Shown here in pieces: positions 35,776-46,057 of a stretch of DNA of 64,000 nucleotides. The notes beneath the pieces were generated by a model. It had not been told where the DNA came from. It was given only the letters and a program-made list of their open reading frames with translations, and did no database searches. Position 1 is the stretch's first letter; every line of letters begins with the position of its first letter. Position numbers and translations under genes: made by a program. Source of the DNA: Siphonodentalium dalli (lineage: Eukaryota; Mollusca; Scaphopoda; Gadilida; Siphonodentaliidae); contig CP136064.1 of NCBI GenBank assembly GCA_032622095.1, positions 5,697,512-5,761,511 of the forward strand, read 5' to 3'.

Positions 35776-35849
35776 TTATTGAAAACAATATAGAACAGGA
35801 AGAACATTCTAACAAATCGTCAGCCGATCTGAGAATACGGAAAACCCAG
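35776..35849 (+). CDS. STX1: Syntaxin-1, internal exon (Hb-Hc loop)
   Basis: 74-bp exon between tttacag and gtgagt. With the G left by the previous exon it reads VIENNIEQEEHSNKSSADLR then IRKTQ, 25 codons. It matches vertebrate STX1 (about residues 109-119 preceded by IEQ.IEQEE..N.SSADLRIRKTQ), where it covers the end of Hb, the polar loop and the start of Hc. It ends in phase 0 at CAG, so either of the two downstream 109-bp exons can follow in frame. Splice sites are canonical. Conservation of SSADLRIRKTQ makes the identification very secure. Confidence 0.95.
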
Positions 35850-36194
35850 GTGAGTAAGATGGGTTATTATAACGTACAAATCAAATGTCTAATATTATCA
35901 GATGAAATATTCTTAACTCCAGAAACGACCAGATCGGTCCTAAAATAGCAGCTCTCAGGGCACGAAATGTTGGGTGAAAAGATTTTCCATTCGACGTAAT
36001 AGATTTCAGACTCAACCATAAAAAAAAACTGTCCATGTTCGGGAAAAATGTACAGATAAATATACCTAATATTTCGTGAGAAGTTCCAAATTCTAGGAAC
36101 TCATCATCAGATCACAAATAGAGTAAATGGTCTCTGAAATGCAGTAAGGTCAGGGTTCCTGTGTGGGCCCAGACCCCCGCCCGACCTGAGGCAC

Positions 36195-36725
36195 TTAACC
36201 CTTTCAGTGCCAGGGGCCGATCTCATCGGCCCTAATTTACGGTCTGTAAAATCGGCCCTAAAAAAATAAAAAACATTTTTTTTATTTTTTAGATTTTTAA
36301 AAAATTATTAAAATTGTAAAAAATAATAACAAATGATGAAAAATTGTTAGGCCAATGCATTCTCTTATATATGCGAGGCGACCTATGGTCGACTCGCATA
36401 TATAAGAGAATGCATTGGCACAGGGTATATGGGTTGATACAAAAATCGGACCTGGCTAAACCTTCTATGACTGGAGCTTCCTGAAATTTTGCGAAAACCC
36501 TGTGCCAATGCATTCTGAGTTCTCTTATATATACGAGTCTCCAACAGGTAGCCTCGCATATATAAGAGAATACATTGGCCTAACACTATTTACCTTGATC
36601 TTGCAAGTCAGTGCATTCTCTTATATATGCGAGGCTCCCTATGGGGGACTTGCATATATAAGAGAATGACCTGGCACAGGATCTTAAATGCTGCACCAGC
36701 GCAGCTCCGGTCATGAGAGGGTTAA
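36195..36725 (+). mobile_element. Adjacent family B and family C MITEs
   Basis: Family B begins TTAACCCTTTCAGTGCCAGG at 36195 and runs through one cassette to cggacctggc at 36456, where its right end is missing. The reverse-oriented family C starts at once (taaaccttctatgactggag), carries two cassettes with the CTCCC-type inner stem, and ends gctccggtcatgagagggTTAA at 36725. The shared junction suggests C inserted into or recombined with the end of B. Confidence 0.8.
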
Positions 36726-36884
36726 GGGTCATTAAGGGGACCTGTTCACAGGTCACCATAGTTTTTCTCTTAGCCCAAAATTGAATGCCCTGATTTCCGC
36801 TCCCTCGTATCTCAGATTATATATTATGCAAAGTTACTTTACTGTTGAATATTTTATGAGATGTTTCACTCAACAGTTAATTGT

Positions 36885-37075
36885 ATTTTATTGTACATCT
36901 GTTGGGGTGAGACTCATTAATTAATAAATTGTATTTTATTGTACATCTGTTGGTGTGAGACTCATTAATTAATTAATTGTATTTTATTGTACATCTGTTG
37001 GGGTGAGACTCATTAATTAATTAATTGTATTTTATTGTACATCTGTTGGGGTGAGACTCATTAATTAATTGAATC
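36885..37075. repeat. ~45-60-bp tandem repeat, 4 copies
   Basis: Repeats of gtattttattgtacatctgt then tggggtgagactcattaatt, with variable numbers of the terminal attaatt. Confidence 0.85.
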
Positions 37076-37084
37076 ACTGCCATT

Positions 37085-37265
37085 GAGTACGTAGAGGATC
37101 TACAACGAGTCCCCAGTTTATATCAGAACTTACAAAACGAGTCCATTAAATTTTGTCTTGACCGAGCCTTTGTAAATTCCGCTATAAACATGGGGATTAG
37201 TTGCAGCTTCTATTTATTACATGATCCAAAACCTCGACAAAATATACTTAAATCAACAAATGGGA
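37085..37265. repeat. Dispersed repeat pair with 49440-49640
   Basis: tagaggatctacaacgagtc ... ttattacatgatccaaaacctc ... aaatatacttaaat has a diverged partner at 49440-49640 (tagaggatttccaact ... ttattacttgatccaaaacctc ... cgtacttaaatt). No function assigned. Confidence 0.6.
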
Positions 37266-37599
37266 CGCGAAACTATAAGGCATGCGATGGCGTTTCACGT
37301 ACATGTAACTATGCATTGTTTGCCTATGTAAGTAAATAGTCCCAGATAAATAAAGACTCTTTGGCGCATTTAATGGCGTATATTTAATGACATAACTTTT
37401 AAAACTCTTCATTCATTATAGTTTATTCTAAAAATATTGGAAGCCATAGTATTTTGAGACGTTGCATATACGGAATGTAAACAGACGACCAACTGGAAGT
37501 CAAAAGTCACCTGGCACTATTTCATGTTATTAAACGAATGTTTAATATCACAATTTTTAGAATGGGTTTATTGAATGGAATAAGGGTAGGATCATGTAA

Positions 37600-37960
37600 T
37601 AAATATTATTTTATACCACACATTGAAATACATGTTGATGTCGCCATGAGTGATGACTTGCATTACATCAACAATTCGCTTCATGTGGTGCCCGAAGAAT
37701 TATTGATTTTACATTTGATTTATATCTCATATATTATAGGTTGTTATAGTATCAATGGAGGTCACAGTCAAGGGTGTGGAATAAATACAAAACACAACTT
37801 GTATCATAATCTCAATGTTTTAATTCAACTCGTTGCGGCTAGCACATACATGTAGTTACATTTCACTCGAGCTCTGTGCTCATGAAATATATCCTTGCGC
37901 TGTCAGCTGTCAGTCAATAAAAGATTATCGATTAAGATACACATTGTGTTTTTGATTTGA
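37600..37960. repeat. Dispersed repeat S, copy 1
   Basis: Shares ggttgttatagtatcaat, gtgtggaataaatacaaaac, cttgtatcataatct and gaaatatatccttgcgctgt with 40080-40420. An ORF at 37538-37855 in this copy is not open in the other, so I treat it as non-coding. Confidence 0.65.
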
Positions 37961-38030
37961 ACATATTCTATGACTGACTTATTTAGTGGAGTTATCCCCT
38001 TTTTCGACTTAGAATTTTTTTGCAACATGC

Positions 38031-38268
38031 TTAAAACCCTTTGAGTGCCAGGGGCCGATCTAATCGGCACTAAACCTACACAATAAGTCTGTTAAAGAAT
38101 ATAATAAAATATATTAAAATTGTAACAAAAAATAAAAAAATATTGTTAGGCCAATTCATTCTCTTATATATGCGAGGTGACCTATGGTCGACTCGCATAT
38201 ATAAGAGAATGCATTGGCACAGGGTATATGGGTTGATACAAAAATCGACCTGGCACTCAAAGGGTTAA
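38031..38268 (+). mobile_element. piggyBac-like MITE, family B, copy 5
   Basis: Left end TTAAaaCCCTTTGAGTGCC (2-bp insertion next to TTAA), right end TGGCACTCAAAGGGTTAA, one hairpin cassette. Confidence 0.8.
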
Positions 38269-38699
38269 TTTTGTCCAAGCTTTTATTCCTACATTCTCCA
38301 GTAAATATTTTTTAAAACTTCGCACAAACATTTACCACTGTGCGATCTTGTGCAACTGGGATGATGAGCTCAATTGGACTTTTGTAGTAGAGTTATCCCC
38401 CTTTTTAGGTAATTAGATTATTTGACACTTTGATAGAACCATCACCCATGTGCATATAGAAAAATCATATAATTACATCACATTAGAAATATGATGCTGC
38501 AAATTGAATTTGAAGATTGAAATATATTTGATTGTTTAGAACTTTGACATTGCTATGATTTTGTATGCTGCTGTTGATTCAAATGATGACATTCCTCACA
38601 AGCTCCACATTTGCCTTGATGTCATCATCATTTTGTGACACCTCAGTAGTTGCTTCTTGAAAAGAACTTATTATGCCCCCACTTTTCATGGAAATAGAG

Positions 38700-39060
38700 G
38701 TTCGAAAAATTAGGGTATACGGAAATAACATTGTCCGTACATCCTGGGCATATATCTCAGGGTATCGGATCTGAATCAAATTTGTTACGGAGGTTCGCCA
38801 TCGTGGCTGCTTTCAAAAGAGGGGCAAATGACATTGTTTGCATTTTCTCATCTAGAGTTTTCATTCTTTGTTCATCTGGAAATATAGGTTGTCCATCCGG
38901 GGTAGATATCTCAGCAGTGGATTATCCAATCTCAATGAAATTTGGTTTCGATGTTCGTCTTTATGACTCTCACAATGATGTTTGCATTTTCCATTCTAGA
39001 GTTATCTTTCTTTGTTTATTTTAAAATTGGTTTCTTTCCTTCTCATGTTTATATTTGGCA
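38700..39060. repeat. Decayed dispersed repeat
   Basis: Two diverged copies of a gatatctcag ... atttggtttcgatgttc ... tttgcattttccattctagagttatc unit, also seen in decayed form at 17030-17190 and 23360-23580. Related to the conserved part of the C-tract repeat (cctgattttccattctgg). Confidence 0.5.
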
Positions 39061-39084
39061 CTGTGGGGGTGCTAGCTAGTTGTT

Positions 39085-39354
39085 AGTCCCTTTCATGAAT
39101 GGAGCCTAAAGATCCTGTGCCAATACATTTTGTGAAAACCCTGTGCCAATGCACTCTCTTATATATGCGAGTCTCCCATAGGAAGCCTCGCATATATAAG
39201 AGAATGCACTGGATTACAAAGTCAATGTAAATATTGTTAGGTCAATGTATTCTGTCATATATGAGAGGCTGCCTATGGAGACTCGCATATATAAGAGAAT
39301 GCATTGGCACAGGGTATTCGCAGAATTTCAGGAAGCTCCAGTCATGGAAGGAAT
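39085..39354 (+). mobile_element. piggyBac-like MITE, family C, copy 3
   Basis: Left end CCCTTTCATGAATGGAGCCT, right end gctccagtcatggaagg, two cassettes with the CTCCC-type inner stem. The left end has a partial duplication of the cctgtgccaat module. TTAA is lost on both sides. Confidence 0.75.
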
Positions 39355-40079
39355 ATTTGTTGGCAATCTCAGCTGTAATTGAAATTCAAAGATTTTTGGC
39401 AGTTAATGGAGAGTCTGATTGAGAAACTTCTAACTTCAAGCAGCAACAGACTGTGATATTCTGTATTGCGATTTTGTCCATTTAAGAACTGGATTTTGAT
39501 TTGCTTTGATTCCATGAGTAAAAGTTGGTCTGAAGTTTGTGTGGGACGGGAAGGACTAACTCGCATTCTCCATGAAACGCAACAACATCAACATCAATTT
39601 CTTATATTTACACTCAACTTGCTAATTAAAAGAGATAGTTTTGAATGATATTCCGATTGTAAGATGGAAGATGTGTCCATACAATATGAAATCAAGTTGG
39701 AGCCTGGGTGCGGCGTCACATGACACAATTTCAACCAACCAACATCCCCCACTCACATTCCACAGTGTGAATTAATGCATGTAGAGTGTATTGGTATGCA
39801 AACTTATAATCCATTGAAATACTCCACATAAGACCGATTGTCAATGGTTAGACAAATGTAGCAGCCTCATTTAATACTGACTAGAATATGGCATGTTTCG
39901 TGTCTCACTGTCAACCAAAGCAACCACTGTGGAATGTTGCACAGACTTTATTTGGAAATAGAACAAAGCTGTCTCAATACTGGATATTATTCCACACCTG
40001 TTGGTGTGAGGCTCATGCATTCAACGAAATCCCAGCCATTGTATACATATTGTTGTATATCATCAGTGGAATTCCGGAA

Positions 40080-40420
40080 CTAATTCGAGTTGACGTTGTT
40101 GTTAATAATGATGATGTTACGTCAAAGATCGGCTTTGGGCACAGCACAGATAATTACCAATTTTTCATCAGACGTAATCCACAATAAAGGTAGTTATAGC
40201 ATCAATAGTAGTAACATTCATGGATTAAACTTATCCGACACAAGTGTGTGCAATAAATACAGAACACAACTTACTTCATAATCTAAATTCTTTTATCAAA
40301 CTCGTTGTGGACCGCCCATTGTCACATTTCACTCTAACTCCACCTTCGTGAAATATATCCTTGCGCTGTTGGCAACTCATTGATAACAGATTCTTGATGT
40401 TGTGTTCTGTCTAATTTAGT
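40080..40420. repeat. Dispersed repeat S, copy 2
   Basis: Diverged copy of 37600-37960. The overlapping ORFs at 39888-40281 have no recognisable domain. Confidence 0.6.
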
Positions 40421-41168
40421 GTATCATGATGTATCGTGATTTATCTACCATTTCCTATGAAATTCCCTGATACAATGGGCGATAACGAATGGGCGATAAA
40501 AGCATCCGTATCGTTACTGCAGTTGCGATACAAGGCGCTCGTGACGTCGTTGACTGATCAAAATCATGAATGAACTGACGTCACATCAATCGCGTGAAAA
40601 ATCAAAACGACATTCCAACGTATATTCTTGCGTACTATAAACAAATAGTTCCAATGTTTTAACATTATTTGATTGCCTACCGGGTAACCATCACGGGTAT
40701 TATGGTATAACCCATCACAAGGGAACTAATATGTATGTGTTCAGTATGTATTATAAGTGTAAGAAATTGTGTCCATTGAATACATTTCCGTTAGGCATAT
40801 TCGCGTGAACAGGCAGGTTGTGAGAATTTAGCAAAGCGAGCTAATCGCGTGACACAGATACCTTTGCAGGTTGGGAGAATTTACTCAAGAAAGCGAATCA
40901 AGAAAACTTGCCTCGTCGCAATACATGAATCGTTACAAACATATTGTGTATATAACACATATGTATCGTATCATTGATCATGTATCGTTATTCGTGTCAT
41001 GATCATGTGTTTCGTTATAGCCCTGATTAAGATACTGTTGTGTTCTGTCTTTATATTTTCCCACCGAATGTTATAGTCTGTGGCTGCTTGACAGTAAAAT
41101 TAGAAGTTTTAATATCAATCTATACATGTACCTCACAATTATTCGTTTAGATGGGTCTCATCACTGGA

Positions 41169-41389
41169 TTGAACCCTTTCAGTGCCAAGTCCGATTTTTG
41201 TATCAACCCATATTTCCTTGATCATTTTTCAAATTTATTGATTAAAATAATGTGATACATTGATGGAAAGAGCTCTATAGAGCTCAATCCATCAATGTAT
41301 CACATTATTATATAAATCAATAAATTTGAAAAATGATCAAGGAAATATGGGTTGATACAAAAATCGGACTTGGCACTGAAACGGGTTAA
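41169..41389. mobile_element. Family B-ended perfect foldback without the shared cassette
   Basis: Left end TTgAACCCTTTCAGTGCCAA, right end TTGGCACTGAAACGGGTTAA, and the family B inner motif gatttttgtatcaaccca at both ends. The arms are about 100 bp and nearly identical (gaaatatgggttgatac, aaatttattgatt, gtgatacattgatgg), meeting at a central gagctctatagagctc. The family B tail has replaced the hairpin cassette and been mirrored. Confidence 0.85.
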
Positions 41390-41464
41390 ACATGTCAGAT
41401 GTGAATGCTTTACTATTTATAGAATATTACAACATATTTTATTGCTATTCTATCATTTAAACCT

Positions 41465-42770
41465 TTCTATACTAAAGCATCATTGATGAGTAGTTATCTT
41501 TAGGAAATATTCAGATAATAAGTTAAACAAACCATAGGTTGTTTGTTGAACTTATTATCTAAACATTTCCCTCAATAAATAGGACTGCTTCTGTACTTTT
41601 ATTTATCTGTCGTATGCTGATATTACCTCTATGTCAATAATAGACCATTCCAATGTTACACTTTTTAACAAAAGGGAGAATCCATTTAATATAGAAAGGT
41701 TTACAAGACGTTTCTCCTGTATTTTTGGAAATAATGATGCAAAAGTTCTTCCAAAGATTTTTATAGAAATTTCACACTCAAGCAGGGGGGGGGGGGGGGT
41801 CGGAAAAAAATTGCAGGCACGTATGCTGATTTTTTACTTTCGACCCTTGTTGGGACCCACACACCCCCGCGTCCAATTTTGTTTCCGTTTTCGGCAGTTT
41901 TTTCCCGAAATTTTTGGACACCCACCCCCCTCTTTTAACACTAAAACAGAGATTTGCGGGGGGGGGGGGGGGGGGGGGGGGGACAGCTGTAAATGAATTT
42001 CTGTGCATACCATTAGTCATGGATGTTAACGTTGATATGTAGATAGGAACAAGTAATTTTGGGGTCATTCGGTCAAAAAAAACATGGGCTACAGGCTATA
42101 CTGTTTGTCTGATCATCATGAAATTTGTCATTTATGTTAATATTGACATATAGATGTGTTTTAAGCCAAACTCATTGCAAAAACAGTCATAAAGACTTGC
42201 AGGAAAAATATTTTTGAGTTGCGGAAAAATTTGTTTGTTGGTCCTATCGACCACCCACCCACCTCGGCATACGTGCCCGGAAAAAACTTTTTTCCACCCC
42301 CCTGACTCAAGAGGATAAATTAAAAAACTATCTCTATTGCTTTGAATTTAAAATTACCTGTTTCTATACTAAATGGATTCTCCCATCAGTTATAAAAGTA
42401 AACATTGGAAGGGTCTATTATTTATCTGGAGGGTTGTTCAGGAAATATGAGCAGACGACAGATAATAATTCAAAGTCGTTTGTTGAACTTATTGTCTGAA
42501 CATTTTATTTTGGATAACTACTCGTCATTCCTCACATGAACCCAAGCAGACGACAGTCATCGGTGCATCATTCTCTCAGTCTGGGGCTCCATAGAGGTGT
42601 CATCAAAAAGTGTTTAGTATAGAAATTGTTCCTTTATATAACATTCCTGTATGGAGCCTCACATGGACCCAAGCAGACGAGAGTCATCAGTGCATCATTC
42701 TCTCAGTCTGGGGCTCCATAGAGGTGTCATTAATGAATATTTAGTATAAAAAGGGTTAATGTCTTAATTG
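41465..42770. repeat. Long inverted-repeat structure with G tracts and internal duplication
   Basis: 41639-41703 is complementary to 42361-42424 (tggattctccc, aacattgga, gtctatt), 41471-41520 to about 42484-42530 (aacttatt.tctgaa, gataactact), and the gcaggcacgtatgctga segment near 41810 to 42270-42310. Between the arms are G runs at 41785-41799 and 41958-41982. 42001-42160 is one diverged copy of the array at 55530-57240. At the right end a ~135-bp unit (agcagacgacagtcatcggt ... ctcagtctggggctccatag) is present twice (42520-42770). It may be a foldback transposon. Confidence 0.6.
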
Positions 42771-43032
42771 ATTCAATTAACATGATTTATTTATAATCCA
42801 GGTATGTAGAGAGATTGCGGCTTCATCCGAAACACTTTTAATGCGACAATTGTTGAAATATTTATGATAACTCTGTCAAGAGTCTGTTATCTGTATAAGA
42901 TTACGTTGTTACCAAATTATTACATTAATATTTCACTATGATCAAAATAACTTTTTATATATTCATGATATCACTGTGATGTAGGATAATTGCCACAACT
43001 TGCTTTTAGAATTCTTAGAATAGTTTATTCAC

Positions 43033-43294
43033 TTAACCTTTCATGACGGGGAGCTGCGCTGGTTCAGCACTAAAGATCCTGTGCCAGTGCATTCTCTTAT
43101 ATATGAGAGTCTCCCATAGGGAGTCTCGCATATATAAGAGATGCACTGGCTTACAAGGTCATGGTAAATATTGTTAGGCTAATGTATTTGCTTATATATG
43201 CAAGGCTCCCTATGGGAGACTCGCATGTATAAGAGAAAGCATTGTCACAAGGTTTTCGCAAAATTTCAGGAAACTCCCGTCATGGTATGGTTAA
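43033..43294 (+). mobile_element. piggyBac-like MITE, family C, copy 4 (262 bp)
   Basis: TTAACCTTTCATGACGGGGA at the left, ctcccgtcatggtatggTTAA at the right, and two inverted CTCCC-type cassettes around a cttacaaggtcatggtaaat spacer. Best-preserved family C copy. Confidence 0.83.
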
Positions 43295-43360
43295 ATTTGT
43301 GCCAAGTAGTCGTAAACTCAGAAATATTTGTGTATTTAATTTGATATTTTCATTTGATCA

Positions 43361-43462
43361 TAGTATGATTGTTTGATCGCCACCTAACGGCACTGGTAGG
43401 GTCAGGTTACTATAGTATGATTGTTGGAACGCCACCTAATGGCACTGGTAGGGTCATGTTAC
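43361..43462. repeat. ~52-bp tandem duplication
   Basis: Two copies of atagtatgattgtt..(a)cgccacctaa.ggcactggtagggtca. Confidence 0.8.
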
Positions 43463-43474
43463 TATTATTCAGGT

Positions 43475-43780
43475 ACACGAGAGTACATACACCAAATTCC
43501 ACGATTTACAATTAACATTATTCTTAACATGGAAATATGTATCAGCTGATGTATTAGTGATTTGGTCGAAATTTACAATAGTGCACATTTTGCATGTATC
43601 AGTACATAATATCACAGGGGGAGTTGTCAATATGCTTGTCTTTTTCCTTCCCACAAATTCTCCTTACCCTAAGACCGAGACCATATACAACAACTCTAGT
43701 TGTGTCTTCAATAACTTGCGATGCCTTTTGTAATCTTTTTCTTTCGCACAAATTCTCCTTACCCTAAGACCGTTGTATAT
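43475..43780 (-). pseudogene. Penelope-like element, inverted partial copy
   Basis: On the - strand 43648-43475 encodes KTSILTTPPVILCTDTCKMC ... DQITNTSADTYFHVKN ... NLVYVLSC, nearly identical to the + strand copy at 44575-44735. 43655-43780 is complementary to the RRIC..EKDYK thumb segment of the + copy. The two parts are joined with an internal deletion. Inverted partial copies flanking the main copy are a known feature of Penelope-like elements. Confidence 0.8.
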
Positions 43781-43941
43781 GGTCTCGGTCTTAGGGTAAG
43801 GAGAATTTGTGTGAAGGAAAAAGATTACAAAGGCATCGCAAGTTATTGAAGACACACTCAGAAGGAGCGGATATTGTTCGTATATCATCGAATGGGAACT
43901 GTTGAAGGTAGATAATGTTGAAAGGAAAGGCATTTTGGAAC

Positions 43942-44373
43942 TTAACCCCTTCAGTGCCAGGGGCCGATCTCATCGGCCCTAATTTACGGTCTGTAAAATC
44001 GGCCCTAAAACAATAAAAAAATAAAAAAAAACATTTTTGGTTGAATTGTTTTGGGTATACTTAAGCATGCTATAGCGAATTTTAAAAAAACTGGATAAAA
44101 CCTTAGGAGCATGTTATAACTCAAAACTATTACCAAGTATTCATAGTAATAATTTTGATGCCCATGAAAAACGTAAGATTCCCTGGCACTAAACCTACAA
44201 AATAAGTCTGTTAAAGATTATAATAAAAAATTATTAAAATTGTAAAAAATTGTAAAAAATAATAACAAATGATGAAAAATTGTTAAGCCAATGCATTCTC
44301 TTATATAAGAGAATGCATTGGCACAGGGTATATGGATTGATACAAAAATCGGACCTGGCACTGAAAAGGTTAA
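43942..44373 (+). mobile_element. piggyBac-like MITE, family B, copy 7, inside the Penelope-like element
   Basis: TTAACCCCTTCAGTGCCAGG and CACTGAAAAGGTTAA ends, with the long-form insert as at 34814. Its hairpin cassette has lost the inner stem and loop, leaving a perfect 36-base palindrome (gccaatgcattctcttat and its complement). It splits the Penelope-like frame at gaacTTAAagcac. Confidence 0.87.
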
Positions 44374-44934
44374 AGCACACAAGAAATAGAAGTTTGAGCG
44401 AGTTCCCCTCGTAGCAACATACATGTATAACGAGTCCTTACCGGATATTGGTGGAATATGTAGAAAATATATGGACATTCTATACATGTCGGAGAGAATG
44501 AAACGGGTATTCGATTCACCACCACTTGTTGCGTGTCGACATGATAGGAATCTGGCAGACATTTTGGTGCACCAAAAGACGAGCATATTGACAACTCCCC
44601 CTGTGATATTATGTACTGACACATGCAAAATGTGCACTATTGTAAATTTCGACCAAATCACAAATACATCAGCTGATACATATTTCCATGTTAAGAATAA
44701 TGTTAATTGTAAATCACGGAATTTGGTGTATGTACTCTCGTGTAAAAAGTGTGAATGTGCGGTATATGTGGGGGAGACAGCTCTCGTAGAGGATTGAAGA
44801 ACACTCCCGGGACATAAGGCTGCATCCAGATAAGCCAGTTTACCACACTCCCGGAACATAAGGCTGCATCCAGATAAGCCAGTTTACCAACATTCTATTA
44901 AGGACATGATTGTTTCGGTGGTAGAGATAGTCAG

Positions 44935-44935
<1 letters not shown>

Positions 44936-44985
<50 letters not shown>
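44936..44985. repeat. 50-base uninterrupted G tract
   Basis: Counted directly: G at every position from 44936 to 44985, inside the retroelement remnant. Length may be an assembly estimate. Confidence 0.9.
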
Positions 44986-44986
<1 letters not shown>

Positions 44987-45404
44987 AGCAACATAGACTT
45001 ATAAAAGAGAATTCATGGATTTAAAAACCCGACACACGAAATGGCAGAGGGTTCAATTCCCGTGCCAGTGTGATTACGCCATTGTTCAACCGATTGTCAT
45101 TTAGATAAGTAATCTTGTAACATGTAGCCGAAAGTGTATTTTGGATCATCACTGAGGAAGGCCTGTGGCCAAAAGATTTGATATTGAGCAGCTATTATAT
45201 ATTAAATGCTGAATTTCATTTATATTTGGTATGTGGATCTTTCACAACAATATCTCGATCAAGTTCGAAAATAAGTTTTGTCCGATTTCTTTTACCCTTA
45301 CGGCCCTTAGTTTGTATATTTTTTTAAAAGCAATTTTAGGAAATTTTATGTCCATTATCGCGATAACTTGTTTGTAACTGTTCTGTCTGTTCATTGGTTC
45401 CTGA

Positions 45405-45805
45405 TTAACCCTTTACCCAACAAACCGGCCAAAACCGGCCAAATAAAGCTTCAACAGCCTAAAATATCTTCGGTCTGTCTCAATAGAACCATACAAATAT
45501 GGATATCATTGGAACCGGCTCCTTGACCACATTGTGATAGTTACAGTTATGCCCTGTGCCAATGCATTTTCTTATATATGCGAGTCGACCATAGGTCGCC
45601 TCGCATATATAAGAGAATGCATTGGCCTAAAAAAATATCTTTTTTTAACACTTTTTACCATTTTTTCTTACATTCTTTAACAATTTTATAATTTTTAATG
45701 TGTTAAGCCAATGCATTCTCTTATATATGCGAGGCGACCTATGGTCGACTCGCATATATAAGAGAATGCATTGGCACAGGGCCCTTCTGTTGGGTAAAGG
45801 GTTAA
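45405..45805 (-). mobile_element. piggyBac-like MITE, family A, copy 5
   Basis: Full length, reverse orientation: TTAACCCTTTACCCAACAAA ... two inverted cassettes ... TTGGGTAAAGGGTTAA. It ends 144 bp before the first alternative STX1 exon. Confidence 0.87.
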
Positions 45806-45948
45806 AAACTGGAACTTTCTAGTCATAGTAGCCTGATCCTATCAGAACTTAATTAAAACCAAATTGTTAAATATGACTCAACTTGTTTGATCCGAATATA
45901 ATATGACTGTTATTTTCTCCAACTAAACAATGTTATGTATTTTTGTAG

Positions 45949-46057
45949 TACTCGACTATATCTCGTAAATTTATCGAAGTTATGACAGAATACAATCAGC
46001 AACAAATCAATTATCGAGACGGCTGCCTAAATCGCATTAAACGGCAAATGGAGATTA
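45949..46057 (+). CDS. STX1: Syntaxin-1 alternative exon A (Hc helix, divergent version)
   Basis: 109-bp exon between tatttttgtag and gtaagc, starting in phase 0 and ending with one base (A) of a split codon. It encodes [36 protein letters not shown], 36 residues aligned to animal STX1 about 120-155 (Hc helix and start of the linker). It is 21 of 36 residues identical to the exon at 47151, with the same length and phase. The Cys aligned with STX1 Cys145 is kept, but its surroundings ([15 protein letters not shown] in the canonical form) are changed to [15 protein letters not shown]. Open frame and intact splice sites argue against a pseudo-exon. Use of both exons or neither would shift the frame, so it should be mutually exclusive with the next exon. 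Confidence 0.9.

Larger units (their letters stand above)
43781..45180 (+). pseudogene. Penelope-like retroelement remnant (RT thumb plus GIY-YIG endonuclease)
   Basis: Fragments of one protein read along the + strand: RRICVKEKDYK at about 43800, RGYCSYIIEWELLKV (43870-43910), then across the MITE at 43942-44373, RVPLVATY (about 44400), LPDIGGICRKYMDIL, FDSPPLVACRHDRNLADILV, CTDTCKMC, and NLVYVLSCKKCECAVYVGET (about 44720-44780). The C..C, NLVY..SC..C and YVGET motifs are the zinc-binding and GIY-YIG endonuclease signature of Penelope-like elements. Frameshifts follow (a duplicated cataaggctgcatccagata), then HSIKDMIVSVVEIVS, a 50-base G run (44936-44985), and KQHRLIKENSWI. The tail tcactgaggaaggcctgtgg resembles such 3' ends. 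Non-functional. Confidence 0.88.
35850..45948 (+). other. STX1 intron (10,099 bp)
   Basis: Bounded by gtgagt and atttttgtag. It holds MITEs of families A, B and C, a long inverted-repeat structure, a Penelope-like element and small tandem repeats. Nothing was recognised at 35850-36194, 37270-37600, 38269-38700, 39355-40080, 40420-41168 and 45806-45948. Confidence 0.9.

Noticed and set aside
37538-37855. 105-codon + strand ORF
   Set aside because: Overlaps a dispersed repeat whose second copy (40080-40420) is not open in the same frame.
45040-45075. tRNA-like T-arm (gggttcaattcccgtgcc)
   Set aside because: No matching acceptor, D or anticodon arms upstream. The segment lies in the C-terminal coding region of the Penelope-like remnant (NGRGFNSR).
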